Of a stretch of 64,000 nucleotides of DNA, positions 26,170-37,706 are shown piece after piece; within the stretch, counting starts at the first letter, position 1, and each line of letters starts with the position of its first letter. A model generated the notes under the pieces. That model saw only the letters and a program-made list of their open reading frames with translations. It had not been told where the DNA came from and ran no database searches. Origin of the DNA: Tolypocladium sp. Sup5 PDA-1 (lineage: Eukaryota > Ascomycota > Sordariomycetes > Hypocreales > Ophiocordycipitaceae); contig JPHH03000014.1 of the NCBI GenBank assembly GCA_000750105.3, positions 620,001 through 684,000 on the forward strand, given 5' to 3'. Position numbers and translations under genes: made by a program.

Positions 26170-26919
26170 ATGCTTTCCGATCTGCCAAGCGAATTCCTCC
26201 TTGCCATAGCCGACTTTCTGGAGACCGACTTGGATCTTTACGCCTTTGCCAGAACGAATCATCGCATATTCTCATTGTTACTACAGTACCGATACAGGAT
26301 AGATGTCGCACGGCGCGGCAACGCGACGCTGGAATGGGCCGTGCCGCGGCGGCTGCTCGGGACCATCCCAACCACCCTACACGCAGGGGCTAATATCAAC
26401 GCCGGGTGTGGCATGGCACTTGGAGCTCTAGAGATGGCGTCTCAATTCAACTATGAGGAGCTGGTGAGGCTCTTCATCGGCATCGATGGCATCGATGTTA
26501 ACCAAAAGCGCGAGGTAGTAGGGCAAGCGGCGCTGAGTTGGGCAATCTACAACCGCAGCGAAGGCCTTGTGAGGCTCCTCCTCGACACGCCTGGCATTGA
26601 CATTGAGATACTTGACGCTTGGGATCGAACGCCGCTGATGCTGGCCGCGGATTTTGGAATGGCCAGTGTGGTCGAGCTGCTGCTGGACCGTGGAGCGAAT
26701 GTCAACGCCAGGTTCGACGGCTCGCCGGCACTCTCATACGCGGCCTACGAGGGGCACGAAGAGGCGGTTAGAGTTCTGCTTGCCCACGGGGCTGACGTGA
26801 GCGCAAAGGATCGTGACGGTAGGACGGCGCGTGAGGCGGCTGCCTATCGAGGGTTCGAGGAGATAGTCGAGCTTCTCGATCGTCATGTACCACAGCCAGC
26901 AGCCGCAAGGGGACAATGA
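26170..26919 (+). CDS. F-box-like/ankyrin repeat protein
   Basis: A single exon encodes 249 residues. The start MLSDLPSEFLLAIADFLETD is an F-box-type helix (LPxEhLhxIxxxL). About five ankyrin repeats follow. The clearest are at residues 155-190 (WDRTPLMLAADFGMASVVEL, then LLDRGANVNAR) and 190-225 (SPALSYAAYEGHEEAVRVLL, then AHGADVSAKDRDGRTA). Ankyrin stacks bind proteins; with an F-box they may present a substrate for ubiquitination, but the partner is unknown. The protein is short and ends soon after the last repeat. Ankyrin/F-box genes of this size are numerous and fast-evolving in Hypocreales. Confidence 0.85.
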   Translation: MLSDLPSEFLLAIADFLETDLDLYAFARTNHRIFSLLLQYRYRIDVARRGNATLEWAVPRRLLGTIPTTLHAGANINAGCGMALGALEMASQFNYEELVRLFIGIDGIDVNQKREVVGQAALSWAIYNRSEGLVRLLLDTPGIDIEILDAWDRTPLMLAADFGMASVVELLLDRGANVNARFDGSPALSYAAYEGHEEAVRVLLAHGADVSAKDRDGRTAREAAAYRGFEEIVELLDRHVPQPAAARGQ

Positions 26920-27341
26920 AGGATCTTGCAGTCCGCCGCGTACCACGTCAGCAGGGCGTAGGCGTATGGTTTAATTGTTCCCGGATACTCCTGCTGTTGG
27001 ATATTCGCAATATGCCAAGTTTAAAGGGCTGTTAGTTAAAGAGGGAATAATACCTAGCCTGATACCCCTGAATGTTGTCGGTTGTGTAGGATAGAGGTGG
27101 AGTTTGGCTACTACCGGTGCTCCGGTGCCGGCTCCCGGGGGGACGTCGGAGCGTTAAGCCGACCACAGGCGACGCTAACGCCAGTGCGACAAGCTCCAAT
27201 TACAAGCACCCATCTTCTCTCCATCACCAACCAACCGCACGACACGACGACGACTCCTCCTCCTCCGCTCCAACGCGAATCGCAACCCATTGCACATCGA
27301 GGCAACGACAGTCACGTCTCACATTCAGAGAACCGCACACG
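26920..27341. other. intergenic region, promoter of the peroxiredoxin gene
   Basis: No gene is supported. The segment just before 27342 has CT-rich and CCTCC tracts typical of a fungal leader. Confidence 0.4.
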
Positions 27342-28061
27342 ATGGCGTTCCGCGCTTCCCTCCGACGCGTCGCCGTGGCCCGTCCCACCGCGAGAAGCTT
27401 CCACTCCACGCCGCGAGCATTGGTCAAGGTGGGCGACAAGGTCCCGGACTTTGGCGGGCTGTTCGAGAGCTCGCCCGGCAACACGGTCAACCTCGCCGAA
27501 GAGTTCAATACGACCAACGGGTACATTGTCGGCGTGCCGGGCGCCTTTACGGGGACCTGCTCGAGCTTGCATGTTCCGTCGTACATGAACCACCCCAACC
27601 TGAAGAAGGCGGGCCAGGTGTTTGTTGTCTCCGTCAACGACCCCTTTGTGTAAGCGGGAGAAGAGCACGCAAGCGGTGCGAGGACGGGGAGCTGACTAGC
27701 ATTGTAGCATGAAGGCTTGGAGCGAGCAGCTGGACCCTACCGGCGAGACTGGGGTACGTGTATAGCCCTGGTGCTGTCGCGATAAACACTCTTTAACACG
27801 TCTCAGATCCGCTTCATTGCCGACCCGACAGCCGAGTTCACCAAGGCTCTGGATGTCGGCTTCGACGGAACGGCCGTCTTTGGCGGCATCCGCAGCCAGC
27901 GGTACGCCCTCAAGATCGAGGACGGCAAGGTGACGGAGACGCACATTGAGCCCGACGGCACCGGTGCCAACGGTAAGAACCAGGCTCTTATTCATGTGGT
28001 TTCGAGCGTCATGCTGACTTGTTCGTGCGCAGTGTCCATGGCGGAGAAGGTGCTGGGTTGA
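27342..28061 (+). CDS. mitochondrial peroxiredoxin, PRX5/AHP1 (Asp f 3) type
   Basis: Four exons (27342-27649, 27708-27753, 27807-27972, 28033-28061) encode about 182 residues. The first 25 are basic, hydroxylated and acid-free (MAFRASLRRVAVARPTARSF), a typical mitochondrial presequence. The core starts KVGDKVPDFGGL and carries the peroxidatic motif PGAFTGTC with Cys at about 73. FVVSVNDPFVMKAW and ADPTAEFTKALDV are also family-typical. Such enzymes reduce peroxides with thioredoxin or glutathione. No other cysteine is visible in the mature chain, so it would work as a 1-Cys enzyme. The protein ends KVLG, without a peroxisomal SKL-type tail, which agrees with a mitochondrial rather than PMP20-like location. 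The final exon is only 29 nt. Confidence 0.93.
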
Positions 28062-29143
28062 GGTTTTGCGGGCCAATGTCGTAATATCAGGTGCCAAGTT
28101 GTTGGTTCTTACACGGGATATAGCTCAGGCATCAAAGATCCTGGCAATTAGACTGTCGGGAAAGATAAAATCAGAACATGACGACTACATGCTTGCACAA
28201 GGCACCTTGGGTTCGTGAACACTGCTTGTTTGAGTGTAGTTATGTCGGTCGGTGTTGTCAGTTCATCTTGTTGGGCGCGTATCAACCAACCCCTGAAAAC
28301 GGTCGAGGGACAGATGAGAAGTACTTGCAGCTCTTCATGACAACACAAAGCAACCATAAATTGCGGCACAGCCCTTACTGGTGACACTACAAGTCAAATA
28401 CCAAGCAACGCTTGCGATTTCTCAAAGCCAAGTGCCTTATTATTGAACGTGCTCGGAAGATGGGCACAGCTCTAGGGTAGTCGCGGCCGCAACGAGGTTC
28501 GAGTCACGGCCCACCAAAACAGGCCCCTGCCTGACCGCAACGGCCCGCTAAAAACGCCACGCTGTGAGACCGCTGGGTCCGCTGGAATCAGCCCGCCTGG
28601 GCTGCCTACAGCGGGTGGCGACGCCGACAACTGGCGAGCGGCTTGGCGCGCATGAGTCAGCACCGCCCGAGGATACGCCGCTGCCTACATCTGCTGCCGT
28701 CTTCGTCATGGGGCCGAGGGCAGGCCTGAATCAGCATCCTCCATCCAACGATCGTCGTTGAGAACTAGTCCAGCTTCTGCCCTGTCTCGCCATCCTGGCC
28801 GAGCGAAGACTCGTCCCGCGAGCCTGTTTCCTCCTCAGGGGCCCTGGAAGAAGGTCCTCGAAGCGCCAAACCCTTTGTTTCTCCCCGCGTTGCCCTTCGA
28901 AGCCATCCCTGTACTCCGTACCGCCTCTGCATCCGAGAGCTCGTCGACGCCCAACACTCGACGAGCCGTACTGCCACGCACTTCTGAACCGCCATCATTC
29001 CTCCTTCAACGAGGAAGCGAAAGGCTGCTGAGGCGACGATCAGCTCTGACCACAGGGACAACTCTCCCGCCAAAAGACTCGTCGCCTCAGCTGCCCCTCC
29101 GCCTGCCGCCCCAGCCGCGCCTCCCACCCCCGTCACCACCGGC
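28062..29143. other. intergenic region and probable 5' UTR of the RBR gene
   Basis: No separate gene is supported. The CG-rich stretch from about 28760 to 29143 stays open on the plus strand but lacks family sequence and is probably leader. Confidence 0.4.
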
Positions 29144-30848
29144 ATGGATTCCGAGGAGGAGTACATGTCCAACATGTCGAGCGACGATGAGATCATGCAA
29201 GAGTACAGTGGAGATGAGATGTCGGCAGGCGAAGGTACGTGGGCGTGGACCCTTGCTCGCGTGGACCACTCAGCAACTGACCACTCCATCCATTCAGACT
29301 TTGACGAAGATGATTTCGACGAGCCAGATCCCGACTTTGGCCTTGCTGCCAAGGACCTCGACAGGACGAAACGACCCGCCCACGCCATATCCTTCAAGGT
29401 GCACGAGCCTGCCGACATCCAGCACCAGCAGAGTGACATGATCAACGAGGTCAACATGATCCTGGACATGCGCAAGGAGGATGCGGCCATCCTGCTCCGC
29501 CACTTTCGATGGAACAAGGAACGCCTTCTAGAGGACTACATGGATCGGCCAGAAAAGGTGCTGGAGGCTGCTGGCTTGAGCAGCAACTCCGCCGCCTTGT
29601 CAAAGCTGGAGGCCATCCCAGGCTTCGTCTGCGACATCTGCTGTGAGGATGAAGAGGGCCTCCAGTCCTTTGGCATGAAGTGCGGCCACAGATACTGCGT
29701 CGAGTGCTACAGGCACTATCTGACGCAGAAGATTCGAGGTGAGGGAGAGGCAGCCAGGATTCAGTGTCCCGCTGACGGATGCGGTCGCATCCTCGACTCC
29801 CGGTCTCTCGACCTGCTCGTCACAGCCGACCTCACCGACCGCTACCGCGAGCTTCTCAATCGGTCCTACGTCGAGGACAAGGACATATTTAGGTGGTGCC
29901 CTGCCCCCGACTGTCCGAACGTCATTGAGTGCGGAGTCAAGAAGAAGGACTTGGACAAGATTGTCCCCACAGTCGAGTGCCAGTGCGGCTACCGTTTCTG
30001 TTTCGGATGCCCCAACACCGACCATCAACCTGCTCCCTGCGAGCTGGTCAAGCGATGGCTAAAGAAATGCGCCGACGACTCCGAGACGGCGAATTGGATA
30101 TCAGCCAACACCAAGGAGTGCCCCAAGTGCAGCTCGACTATAGAGAAGAACGGCGGCTGCAACCACATGACATGCCGAAAGTGCAAATATGAGTTCTGCT
30201 GGATGTGCATGGGCCTCTGGTCGGAGCATGGGACGAGTTGGTACAACTGCAATAGGTTCGAGGAGAAGAGCGGTTCCGAGGCCAGGGATGCTCAGGCCAA
30301 GTCGCGCACCTCGCTGGAGCGCTACCTCCACTACTACAACCGATATGCCAACCACGAGCAGTCGGCTAAGCTGGACAAGGATATCGCCCAGAAGACGGAG
30401 AAGAAGATGGTGCAGCTGCAGACCACGTCGGGCATGTCTTGGATCGAGGTGCAATACCTCAACTCAGCCTCCCAGGCGCTCCAGACGTGCCGACAGACGC
30501 TCAAGTGGACCTATGCTTTTGCATTTTACCTGGCCAAGAACAACCTTACTGAGATTTTCGAGGACAACCAAAAGGACCTGGAGATGGCCGTGGAGAATCT
30601 GTCGGAGATGTTTGAGAAGCCCATCCAGGAGCTCAGTGACCCGAAGCTCAAGGTGGATATTATGGATAAGACGTCTTACTGCAACAAGCGCCGCGTGATT
30701 CTGCTCGAGGATACGGCAGAGAACCTGGCCCAAGGTGAGCAGAATACGGCTTGCTGTCGCTTTACTCTGAGCTGACCCCGCGGCCATAGCGAAATGGACC
30801 TTCAACGCGGACCTCACCGGTCCCAGCACCAGCGCGCCCCGCCGTTGA
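29144..30848 (+). CDS. Ariadne-type RBR E3 ubiquitin ligase
   Basis: Three exons (29144-29234, 29298-30734, 30790-30848) with introns of 63 and 55 nt encode about 528 residues. An acidic N-terminus (1-50) precedes a UBA-like helix bundle (residues 78-125, MILDMRKEDAAILLRHFRWN). RING1 begins at Cys142 (CDICCEDE...CGHRYCVECY), the IBR spans about 215-290 (CPAPDCPNVIEC, CQCGYRFCFGC) and RING2 starts near 305 (CPKCSSTIEKNGGCNHMTC). The RING2 cysteine in GGCNH, about 318, should be the thioester catalytic residue. The C-terminal Ariadne helices follow (RYLHYYNRYANHEQSAKL, YAFAFYLAKNN). The enzyme takes ubiquitin from UbcH7-like E2s; Ariadne homologues are often activated by neddylated cullins. All zinc ligands appear present. 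The gene is convergent with EXO1. Confidence 0.95.
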
Positions 30849-31749
30849 AGCACTCTTCAGTGACTGCTGGTGGTATCGATGCACCTTGAGCGCGCTTTGC
30901 ATCAAGTGATGCCTCCTCAGGCCAGCACGGCATTCCTACAGTCGAATTTCTGCTTGTTCCCTTACTGTTACGACACGACTACGACTCGCACACGAAGCGA
31001 CTGGGCGTATTAGATGCCGTCCTTCCCTGGCGTTAGGGGCCTTTCGGTCAAGCGTTTGGATTTTTTGGGGCTGCTCTTTTGTTTTTCAATGCGGTTTCGT
31101 ATTTATCGGCTTGATGGCAACGGGGGATGGGATGGAATCACTGGTCTCAGCATTGCGCAGGCGCGCCGCACATAGACGCATACGGTTCTTGCCGCTTCCT
31201 CGTCTCGCCTGTAGCACGCCGCGGATGGCATGCCGTTGGCTTGCCCCATGTGTTCAGGAGACGGGTGCCGCGGCGTCATGGATAAATATCCTGTTCACCG
31301 GGCTCGATTCCGGCTCGACTCCGACTCGAGTCCCTGCCAAGTGCCTGGTGGAGGACACCAATATTGTAGACAGACACAATCAACATACAAGAGGCGAGCC
31401 AATCAATACGCATAGACTTTGAGGAATTACACTGGTATATTGTGTGTCAAAGTTGCTTCTCCATAACGCCTAGCCGACAATTCTGTTTCAGGTACTGCTG
31501 TGTATTCGACTTCATTCATCCCTGCTCCAAACCCGTCTGTCCACTGTCCATCTCTGCCACTCTAGCCCGCAAGCGACAAGGGCAAAACGAGTATCGCGGG
31601 CAACGGCCAATTATACACAGGCACACGGGGGGCATACTCCCCCGCACAACATATACAGCCAAGCAGGCCAACGCCGGACAATGCTTTATCATGATACGTT
31701 AACAATTTACTCTGCAGCGGCGGCAGGACTCGCCACGGTGCCCGCGAGC
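30849..31749. other. convergent intergenic region between RBR and EXO1
   Basis: No gene is supported. It presumably contains both 3' UTRs. Confidence 0.5.
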
Positions 31750-34082
31750 TCAAGCAAACGCGAACCTGGAGAGGTTGAGCTTCGTGGGCGGCAGCTCGAC
31801 TTCGTCCTCGGCCTCACCGTCACTGCCGGGACCGATCTGATCCTCGCTGCCGCAGGGTCTGTTGAGCGCCTCCACCTCTGCGAGGTCCACCTTTGGCAGG
31901 GGGACAAAGGAGGGATTCACGGGCAAGCCCTTGCCAAAGCCTCGGTCGATGCTGGGTCTCGGCTTGGGCAGTCTCGGGGACATGGGCGCATTCGTGGCCC
32001 GGGCTCCGAGGCGCTGAAGCGGAGTCAGTCTCGAGCCGGCTGTTGAAGGGCCCGTGGATGGCGTAGAGGCGGCGCTAAAGACCGAGGAGCGATAGGAGAC
32101 GGAAGACGCAGGCGTCGCAGTGGGTCGGGATGAGAATGAGAACCGATTCAGGTTCAGTCGAGCGGGCGTTTCAGTGAGCTGAGAGAGGGGCTTGCTTGAT
32201 TTAGGAGGCGGCATGAAGGATTCAATCGACGAGCTAGGTGTATCCCTGGGCTGTGTCTGATGGCTCTCCGATGCCTCGGTCGTTTGCGTCTCTTGGCTCG
32301 TCTCTTGACTGTCGTCATTAAAAATACTGATAGACTTTCCAGGTTTCGCCGCAGGCTTCCACCCATCAAAGTCGGGCAGGTTGCGGAGCGCCTCTTCGAT
32401 AGAATCATCCGACAACAGGTATGCGTCGCTCTTGGCCCGTCCCGGGCTCTTGCGCTTTGGCGCAGGGAAGAACTTGCTATTCTTTGGCGAACCGTCCTCG
32501 TCTGCCTCGTTACACAGGCGAGCCTTCTTCTTGGGTCTATTTAGTTGTTCCGTCTTAGGAGTGGTAGCGGAGGAGCTGGCGACGTCGGAGACAGATCGTG
32601 CAGGCGCCGGGCTGCCTGCAACTCGCGAGAGCATGTTCGAGAGTGGCTCTGTTCGGCGCCGCTGAAGCCGAGGGGACGTTCGGGTCGGAGCTGAGCTCGT
32701 TCGTCTCGGGGTCGCAGTCCTTGCCGGCTCACTCGACTCGTCCAAGTATGGTCTGGGCAGCGGGAATACTCGCGGCACCAGCCCCCCATCGGTAATTTGC
32801 GAAACTCTCTGGGGGTCAACGGAGAAGCAGTTCGGATCCATCTCGCCCATTGGAATCCGACTGTGGCCCTTGAAGTAGGAGCTTATGGGCTTCGCGGGCG
32901 GTTTGCTGGGAAGCGTCGCCAGCGTCTGCGAGTGTCTCCTCTTAGAAGGCGTCGTCTGGATGACGATCGGGTCTTTCGTGATTGGGTTGACGTCTCCTTT
33001 CGCAATTGCCCTGGCAAGCTCCGGCTCGACGTGTGCGCCAATATAGGGCATCTCCTCGGCCGTCCTCGATCCATCTAGCTCTGCGAGGTGAACCAGCTCT
33101 TTCTTTGTGGGACAAAACACCCACTGATGCAAAAACGTCAGCTCTGCCTGGTAAAACTGCGTCAGATAGTTTTCCGAAACGCGCTTTCCTTCGAACTGCA
33201 GCATGCGGACAACGCGCTCTGGGGTCTTGCACTTTCGAAGCATCCGATACGCCGTCTTGAGTCCAACACTGGGGAGCCCGTGGAGATAGTCGCAGCCGCT
33301 CATGATGGCCATCCGTCGAAAGTCGGCATCCGTCCAACCCGTCAGTGAAACCTCTCGGCACGCGCAAAAGTCCCGTCGATTAATCTCAATGCAGTTCCCA
33401 TACTGGTCCAGCTTCGTCAGCAGTCGCTTGGCCCCGAAGACGAGAAGGTCCGAGTCGTCTGAAATGATGCCATTGATGAGGCCCTGTCGCTCGAGGTAGA
33501 CAAGCTGGGCATCAGCCTCGTAGGGAGCGACGACGTAGGGGATGCCCATCTGCTTGAGTTGCTGAATGACCGTGGATGCCATCTCGGGGGTGATGTCGAT
33601 GCATTTTTGGAACTCTTGGGCTGCCTGGGCAGGCTTGCCGGCTTTGAGAAGCCCCATGGCCAGCTTCTTCTTTTCGTCTCGTTTCGCCGCTCTGGAATCT
33701 TCGGTGGCGGCCTTGCTGGGGAGATAGTCGCCGTCGAATACCATGTAGGGCATGACTCCAAAGTGACGGAGCATTCTCACGCGGTGCATGAACGCATTGA
33801 TGTACCTGGGGCGGGTATGGTCAGCCAGACAGACTCGCAGACTCGACGTTCGTTGGGGAGGACGCTTACTTCTTGGTGGGCTTGTCCTGGCCGAGCTCAG
33901 CGGCACAGGAGTAGGCCGCTCGATGCAGCCATCCATACGCGTCGACGCCGAGGGTATCGCCACTGCACTTCTTCAGCTCGGTGGCGCGCTGGATGGACTT
34001 GAGCAGAGGCAGCAATCCTTGGACAAGATCAGTATCAGGGGGGAACCCTGGATATGGCTCGGGACGCACCAGAGACACCCAT
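31750..34082 (-). CDS. EXO1: 5'-3' exonuclease/flap nuclease EXO1
   Basis: Three exons (34082-34070, 34017-33870, 33805-31750) encode about 738 residues. The first exon is a 13-nt micro-exon; joining it gives MGVSGLLPLLKSIQ, the invariant N-terminus of the Rad2/EXO1 family, so it is trusted despite its size. Metal-binding acids are visible in DAYGWLHRA, VFDGD, YEADAQLVYL, SDDSDLLVFG and SGCDYL, followed by the helix-hairpin-helix (GLPSVGLKTAYRMLRK). The C-terminal half is low-complexity, with Ser/Pro stretches and basic patches, and ends NLSRFAFA. EXO1 resects DNA ends and excises mismatches together with MutS/MutL in the nucleus. The gene is divergent from the TMA16 gene. Confidence 0.95.
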
Positions 34083-35103
34083 CTTCCAAGGTCTGCTGGC
34101 GGCAGAAGCCGGGCCAGACGCGACTATTCTCGACAAGCGATTATATCCCTCCCGCCAATCTCCAGGCGCCGCGTGAGAAACGACCCAAGACTGCCATCCG
34201 CAGCCGAGCAGGGCCTCTGGTCGTGCCTGGCAGCTCTGGACGCGGTCGTGGCCAGGTGCTTTTTGAGCGAGAATCGGGTACAAGAATGACAGTAAACAGC
34301 AGAGGAACAGAGCAAGTCAGATGACGCGGTAGAGGGCCGAAGCACGTGAGGAGATGCTGGGGAGCGGCAGCATTGGGCGACTGGATGGGACGAGACGGTG
34401 GGAGCAGAGATGGAAGGGGAGCAGTTGCAGCAGCGTCGAGAAGCAGTCGTGAGCTGGAATGGACAGAATTGGGACACGCCTGTTGCGGGAGATGCAATGC
34501 CCCGTAAATGTCTTGTCCAGCACAGGCGTTAAGTGAGCGAGGGCCTGGGAAACGCGTGCCGGGGCACTGATAAATCAGGCGTCAGCGGGCTGAGCGCGTT
34601 GATGGGTGTCTGGCGCGACCGCGACAGTGGGTAGTGCGAGCCTGAAGCGGTTAGCTGCCGCTCGCTAGCATTCCCCCAGCAACCGCCATCCAGCGGCTTG
34701 TCCCTGGACCGAGGTCCTGTAACGTCACTGTCTCAATCCGAACCACTCCACTGGCTCTATCAAGCGCACCTGGTGTCGGCGATGGGACCGGGAGTGCACC
34801 AGCCACCGCAGAACGCGCAATGGCTCCTGGCTGCAGGTCTGTCGTGAAAGCAGTTTGCACCCGCGATATATGCAAGTTGATGTAGTGTTACAGCAGTCCA
34901 GGCACTCTAATGCACTGAGAAACAGCGCTGGCGTCTCCATTACCCGAGCTATAGCCGCTGCAGCCCGCCGGCCCACTCTGTCCGATGTGGGCCCTGCCGA
35001 AGAACATCAAGAGCCGCTCACCAAGAAAAATGATCCACCGACAGAGAACAAAGGAAAATATCTGACCCGACAGACGCCTTGACGCCCCGAGAACCAGCCC
35101 AAG
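34083..35103. promoter_or_regulatory. shared promoter region of EXO1 (-) and TMA16 (+)
   Basis: About 1.0 kb separates the two divergent start codons and must hold both promoters. No specific binding site was identified. Open frames seen here overlap on both strands and are not supported. Confidence 0.4.
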
Positions 35104-35828
35104 ATGCCCAGCTCAGTCAGCAAGGCGCGAAAGCACATCGCCAAGAAGCGCGGCGGCGTGGTCAATACTCTGCACGTAAAGTCCCGAGACTCGCAGCGGC
35201 TGCACAAGGCCGGTGTGCGGGACCAGCGCCTCGAGAAGCTCGCCTCCGCCAGGTACAAGAGGGAGCAGCCGATCGGTAGGTTGAGCCCGTACAGGGTACG
35301 AATCTTATACGACGGGCTTGTGATGCTAATCCTTGTAAACTTGCAGCCGACCGCGTGGCCTTCTTCCAAGATAGCCTCAACGAAAAGGGCAACACGCCGC
35401 TTGACGTTGGGACGATACAGTTGCTTATTCACACGTGAGCCTCACCCCACCGTCCAGTTTTCACGCTTAGCTGACAGGGCCTTGCAAGATTCGTACATCA
35501 GTACGATGAAGAGTACGACGAGCTGAAAAAGGCCCGGCGCCCGGGCAGGCCTGGGAGCGTAAGGGAAGATCTGCTCAAGCTGAAGATTGCTGCACTCGAG
35601 ACCGAGTACGAGAAAGGCTTCGGTATGCCAACCTTTTGCCCACGAATCTGCAATTGAATCATCAGCTCATTTCCTCTAGTCCTGCCTGATGTCATGAAGG
35701 AAGAGAATGTCAAACTGCTCGAGGATTGGGAGGGCTCCTGGTCCAAGCTCTCAGCGTTGCCGTGGATCAAAGTGTCCAGCTCCGGCCAAGTTCGCCCAGC
35801 CGACTTTCCGTCAAAAGGGCTCAACTAG
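35104..35828 (+). CDS. TMA16: translation-machinery-associated protein TMA16 homologue
   Basis: Four exons (35104-35275, 35347-35434, 35489-35622, 35680-35828) encode about 180 residues. The basic start (SSVSKARKHIAKKRGG) is followed by the conserved VAFFQDSLN region, the FVHQYDEEYDELKKARRPGR motif, and a C-terminal VLPDVMKEENVKLLEDWEG segment. This arrangement fits TMA16, a small nuclear/nucleolar factor that rides on pre-60S ribosomal particles. Introns of 71, 54 and 57 nt keep frame, and each join recreates a conserved segment. The family is usually 170-230 residues, so the length fits. Confidence 0.88.
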
Positions 35829-36717
35829 GGCGGCCTGCGTCCATCTTCTACAGCTGAGCTAGGAGAGAGAGAGACATGATCAGCCCTTGCATCACGGTAA
35901 AAGAGGACGCCGCGCCGAGCACTGTCAGTGCGCCACGCTGTTCGAGTCTCGAGGCAACAGGCGTGCAATCCAAAAGGGAACGGACAGTTTCGAAGATGGT
36001 GCCTCATTGGCCCCTGCAAGGATGTCGCCACAGAACCTGACGGTTCTCCCGTCAAACGAAACACACAGCCGACTGGGGACGTTGGCGATGCCATTCAACT
36101 CGGCTCTAAAGGAGACCAAGTGCTGCTTGTGTGGTCATTCGCATAAGGCATCAAGGGGGTATGTCGTTGTACTGACAACGGCTACTTGGAAGGGAACCTT
36201 GGCAGGATATGCCCTCATATCGAATCCACTATGCCCCTTCGTCGCCTACCAGCCAGAGTACAAAGTCGGGGCATTAAGGCGAATAAGAAGATGCTGCTAT
36301 GAGTCCAAATGGAGGACATGGGGAATGTGGCCAGCAATTTGCCTGGCTCAGGGTTGTGCCAGAAGGACATTCACGATTATGACATGAGCTTTGCCGTACA
36401 TGATGACTTGAGACAATAAAACAATGCGACCCTCTTTCCATCTGCAAATGATCCGCATCCCAAAGCGTGGAAGTTGTACGGAGTACGGATATTCAAAATC
36501 ATGCCTACTTCGTACTGTTGTCCGTCCTCATCACGTGCACACGTGGGCCCCTGTCGAGCTCCCGGCAGCTAGCGCTAGCCGCCAAAAATTTCCAAGAGCT
36601 CTGCCATCACGCAGACATCATACCATCCATTCCGTACAACCCTAACCTCCAATACCCCAAAGCCCCTTATCCCTTCCATCACCACATCAGCGCATCACCG
36701 CAACCCCCACAGCCGCA
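35829..36717. other. intergenic region
   Basis: No gene is supported. A GTACGGAGTACGGA string at about 36475 is one copy of a motif dispersed through the window (see findings). Confidence 0.45.
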
Positions 36718-37706
36718 ATGCTCTCCCTCCGAACCGTCGCGCGCTCCGCCCCGCGGGCGCTGAGCCGCATGACCGCCTCCTCGCTGCGGCAATCCGCCGT
36801 CGCGCGCCCCAGCGCCTTCGTCAAGATGTCGTCGGCCCTGCGGCCAGCGCACGCCGCCGCTGCCTTCTCGACGACCGTGGGCCGGAAGGCGGCCGACGGC
36901 GAGACGGATGACGAGCTGTCGGCCAAGCTCGAGAGCGAGATCCAGATCGAGGAGGACATGAAGGCCAACGAGCAGCAGCCCGCTAGCGTAAAGGACTTTT
37001 TGGACAACAGCCCGTTTGAGCTGGTCGACACACCCGGCCAGGAGGTGGTCAAGCTGACCCGCTCGTTTGGCGATGAGAAGTGAGCGCTCCCCGTCGCTTA
37101 TTTCTTGCTTGTTGCGGAACGCCTTGGCTAACAGCAGGCAGAATCACCGTCAGCTTCTCCATCGCCGACATCACCAACTACGACCCCTACACCGAGGACC
37201 CCGCCCTCGAGGACGAGGAGCTCGCCGACGACGCCCTCCAAAACCCCAACAAGCAGGGCGGCGTGCCCTCGTCGGGCGGCGCCCGCTCCGCCCCCGCCGA
37301 GGAGCAGCTCGAGGAGGACGAGCTCGAGGAGGACCTCGATGACGAGTCCGCCGCGCCCATCAACCTGTCCATCGTCATCGAGAAGCCCGGCAAGACGGCC
37401 GGCGCCCTCAACATTGACGCCACCGCCCAAGACGGCAACATCGTCGTCGAGAACATGTTCTTCTACGAGGACGCCAAGGTCGCAAAGGTCGACTCCCCCG
37501 AGGCCGCCCAGAAGCGCGCCGACGTCTACCCCGGACCCCCGTTTGGCAGCCTCGACGAGGACCTCCAGGTCCTCATGGAGCGCTTCCTCGAGGAGCGCGG
37601 CGTCACCCAGGCCATGGCCGTCTTCGTGCCCGACTATGTGGACGTCAAGGAGCAGCGCGAGTACCTGCGGTGGCTCAGCAACGTCAAGGGCTTCGTCGAC
37701 GCTTAA
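36718..37706 (+). CDS. mitochondrial acidic matrix protein, p32/C1QBP/MAM33 family
   Basis: Two exons (36718-37079, 37142-37706) with a 62-nt intron encode about 308 residues. The first 55 residues are Arg/Ala/Ser-rich without acids, a mitochondrial presequence ending near AAFSTTVGRKAADG. The mature part is strongly acidic (LEDEELADDA, EEDELEEDLDDE). It carries the p32 fold landmarks FELVDTPGQEVVKLTRSFG, ITVSFSIADI, GNIVVENMFFYEDA, YPGPPFGSLDEDLQ and the final helix YLRWLSNVKGFVD. p32 proteins form doughnut-shaped trimers in the matrix and support mitochondrial translation and respiration. The exon join gives DEKITVSF, as expected. The gene is convergent with the OSBP gene. Confidence 0.93.

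Noticed and set aside
28480..28510. GAGGTTCGAGTCAC looked like the T-arm of a tRNA
   Set aside because: The T stem does not pair and no D or anticodon arm could be drawn upstream.
28758..29441. A plus-strand frame over the RBR start as an alternative N-terminal gene
   Set aside because: It is Pro/Ser/Arg-rich without family sequence and overlaps the acidic RBR N-terminus in another frame.
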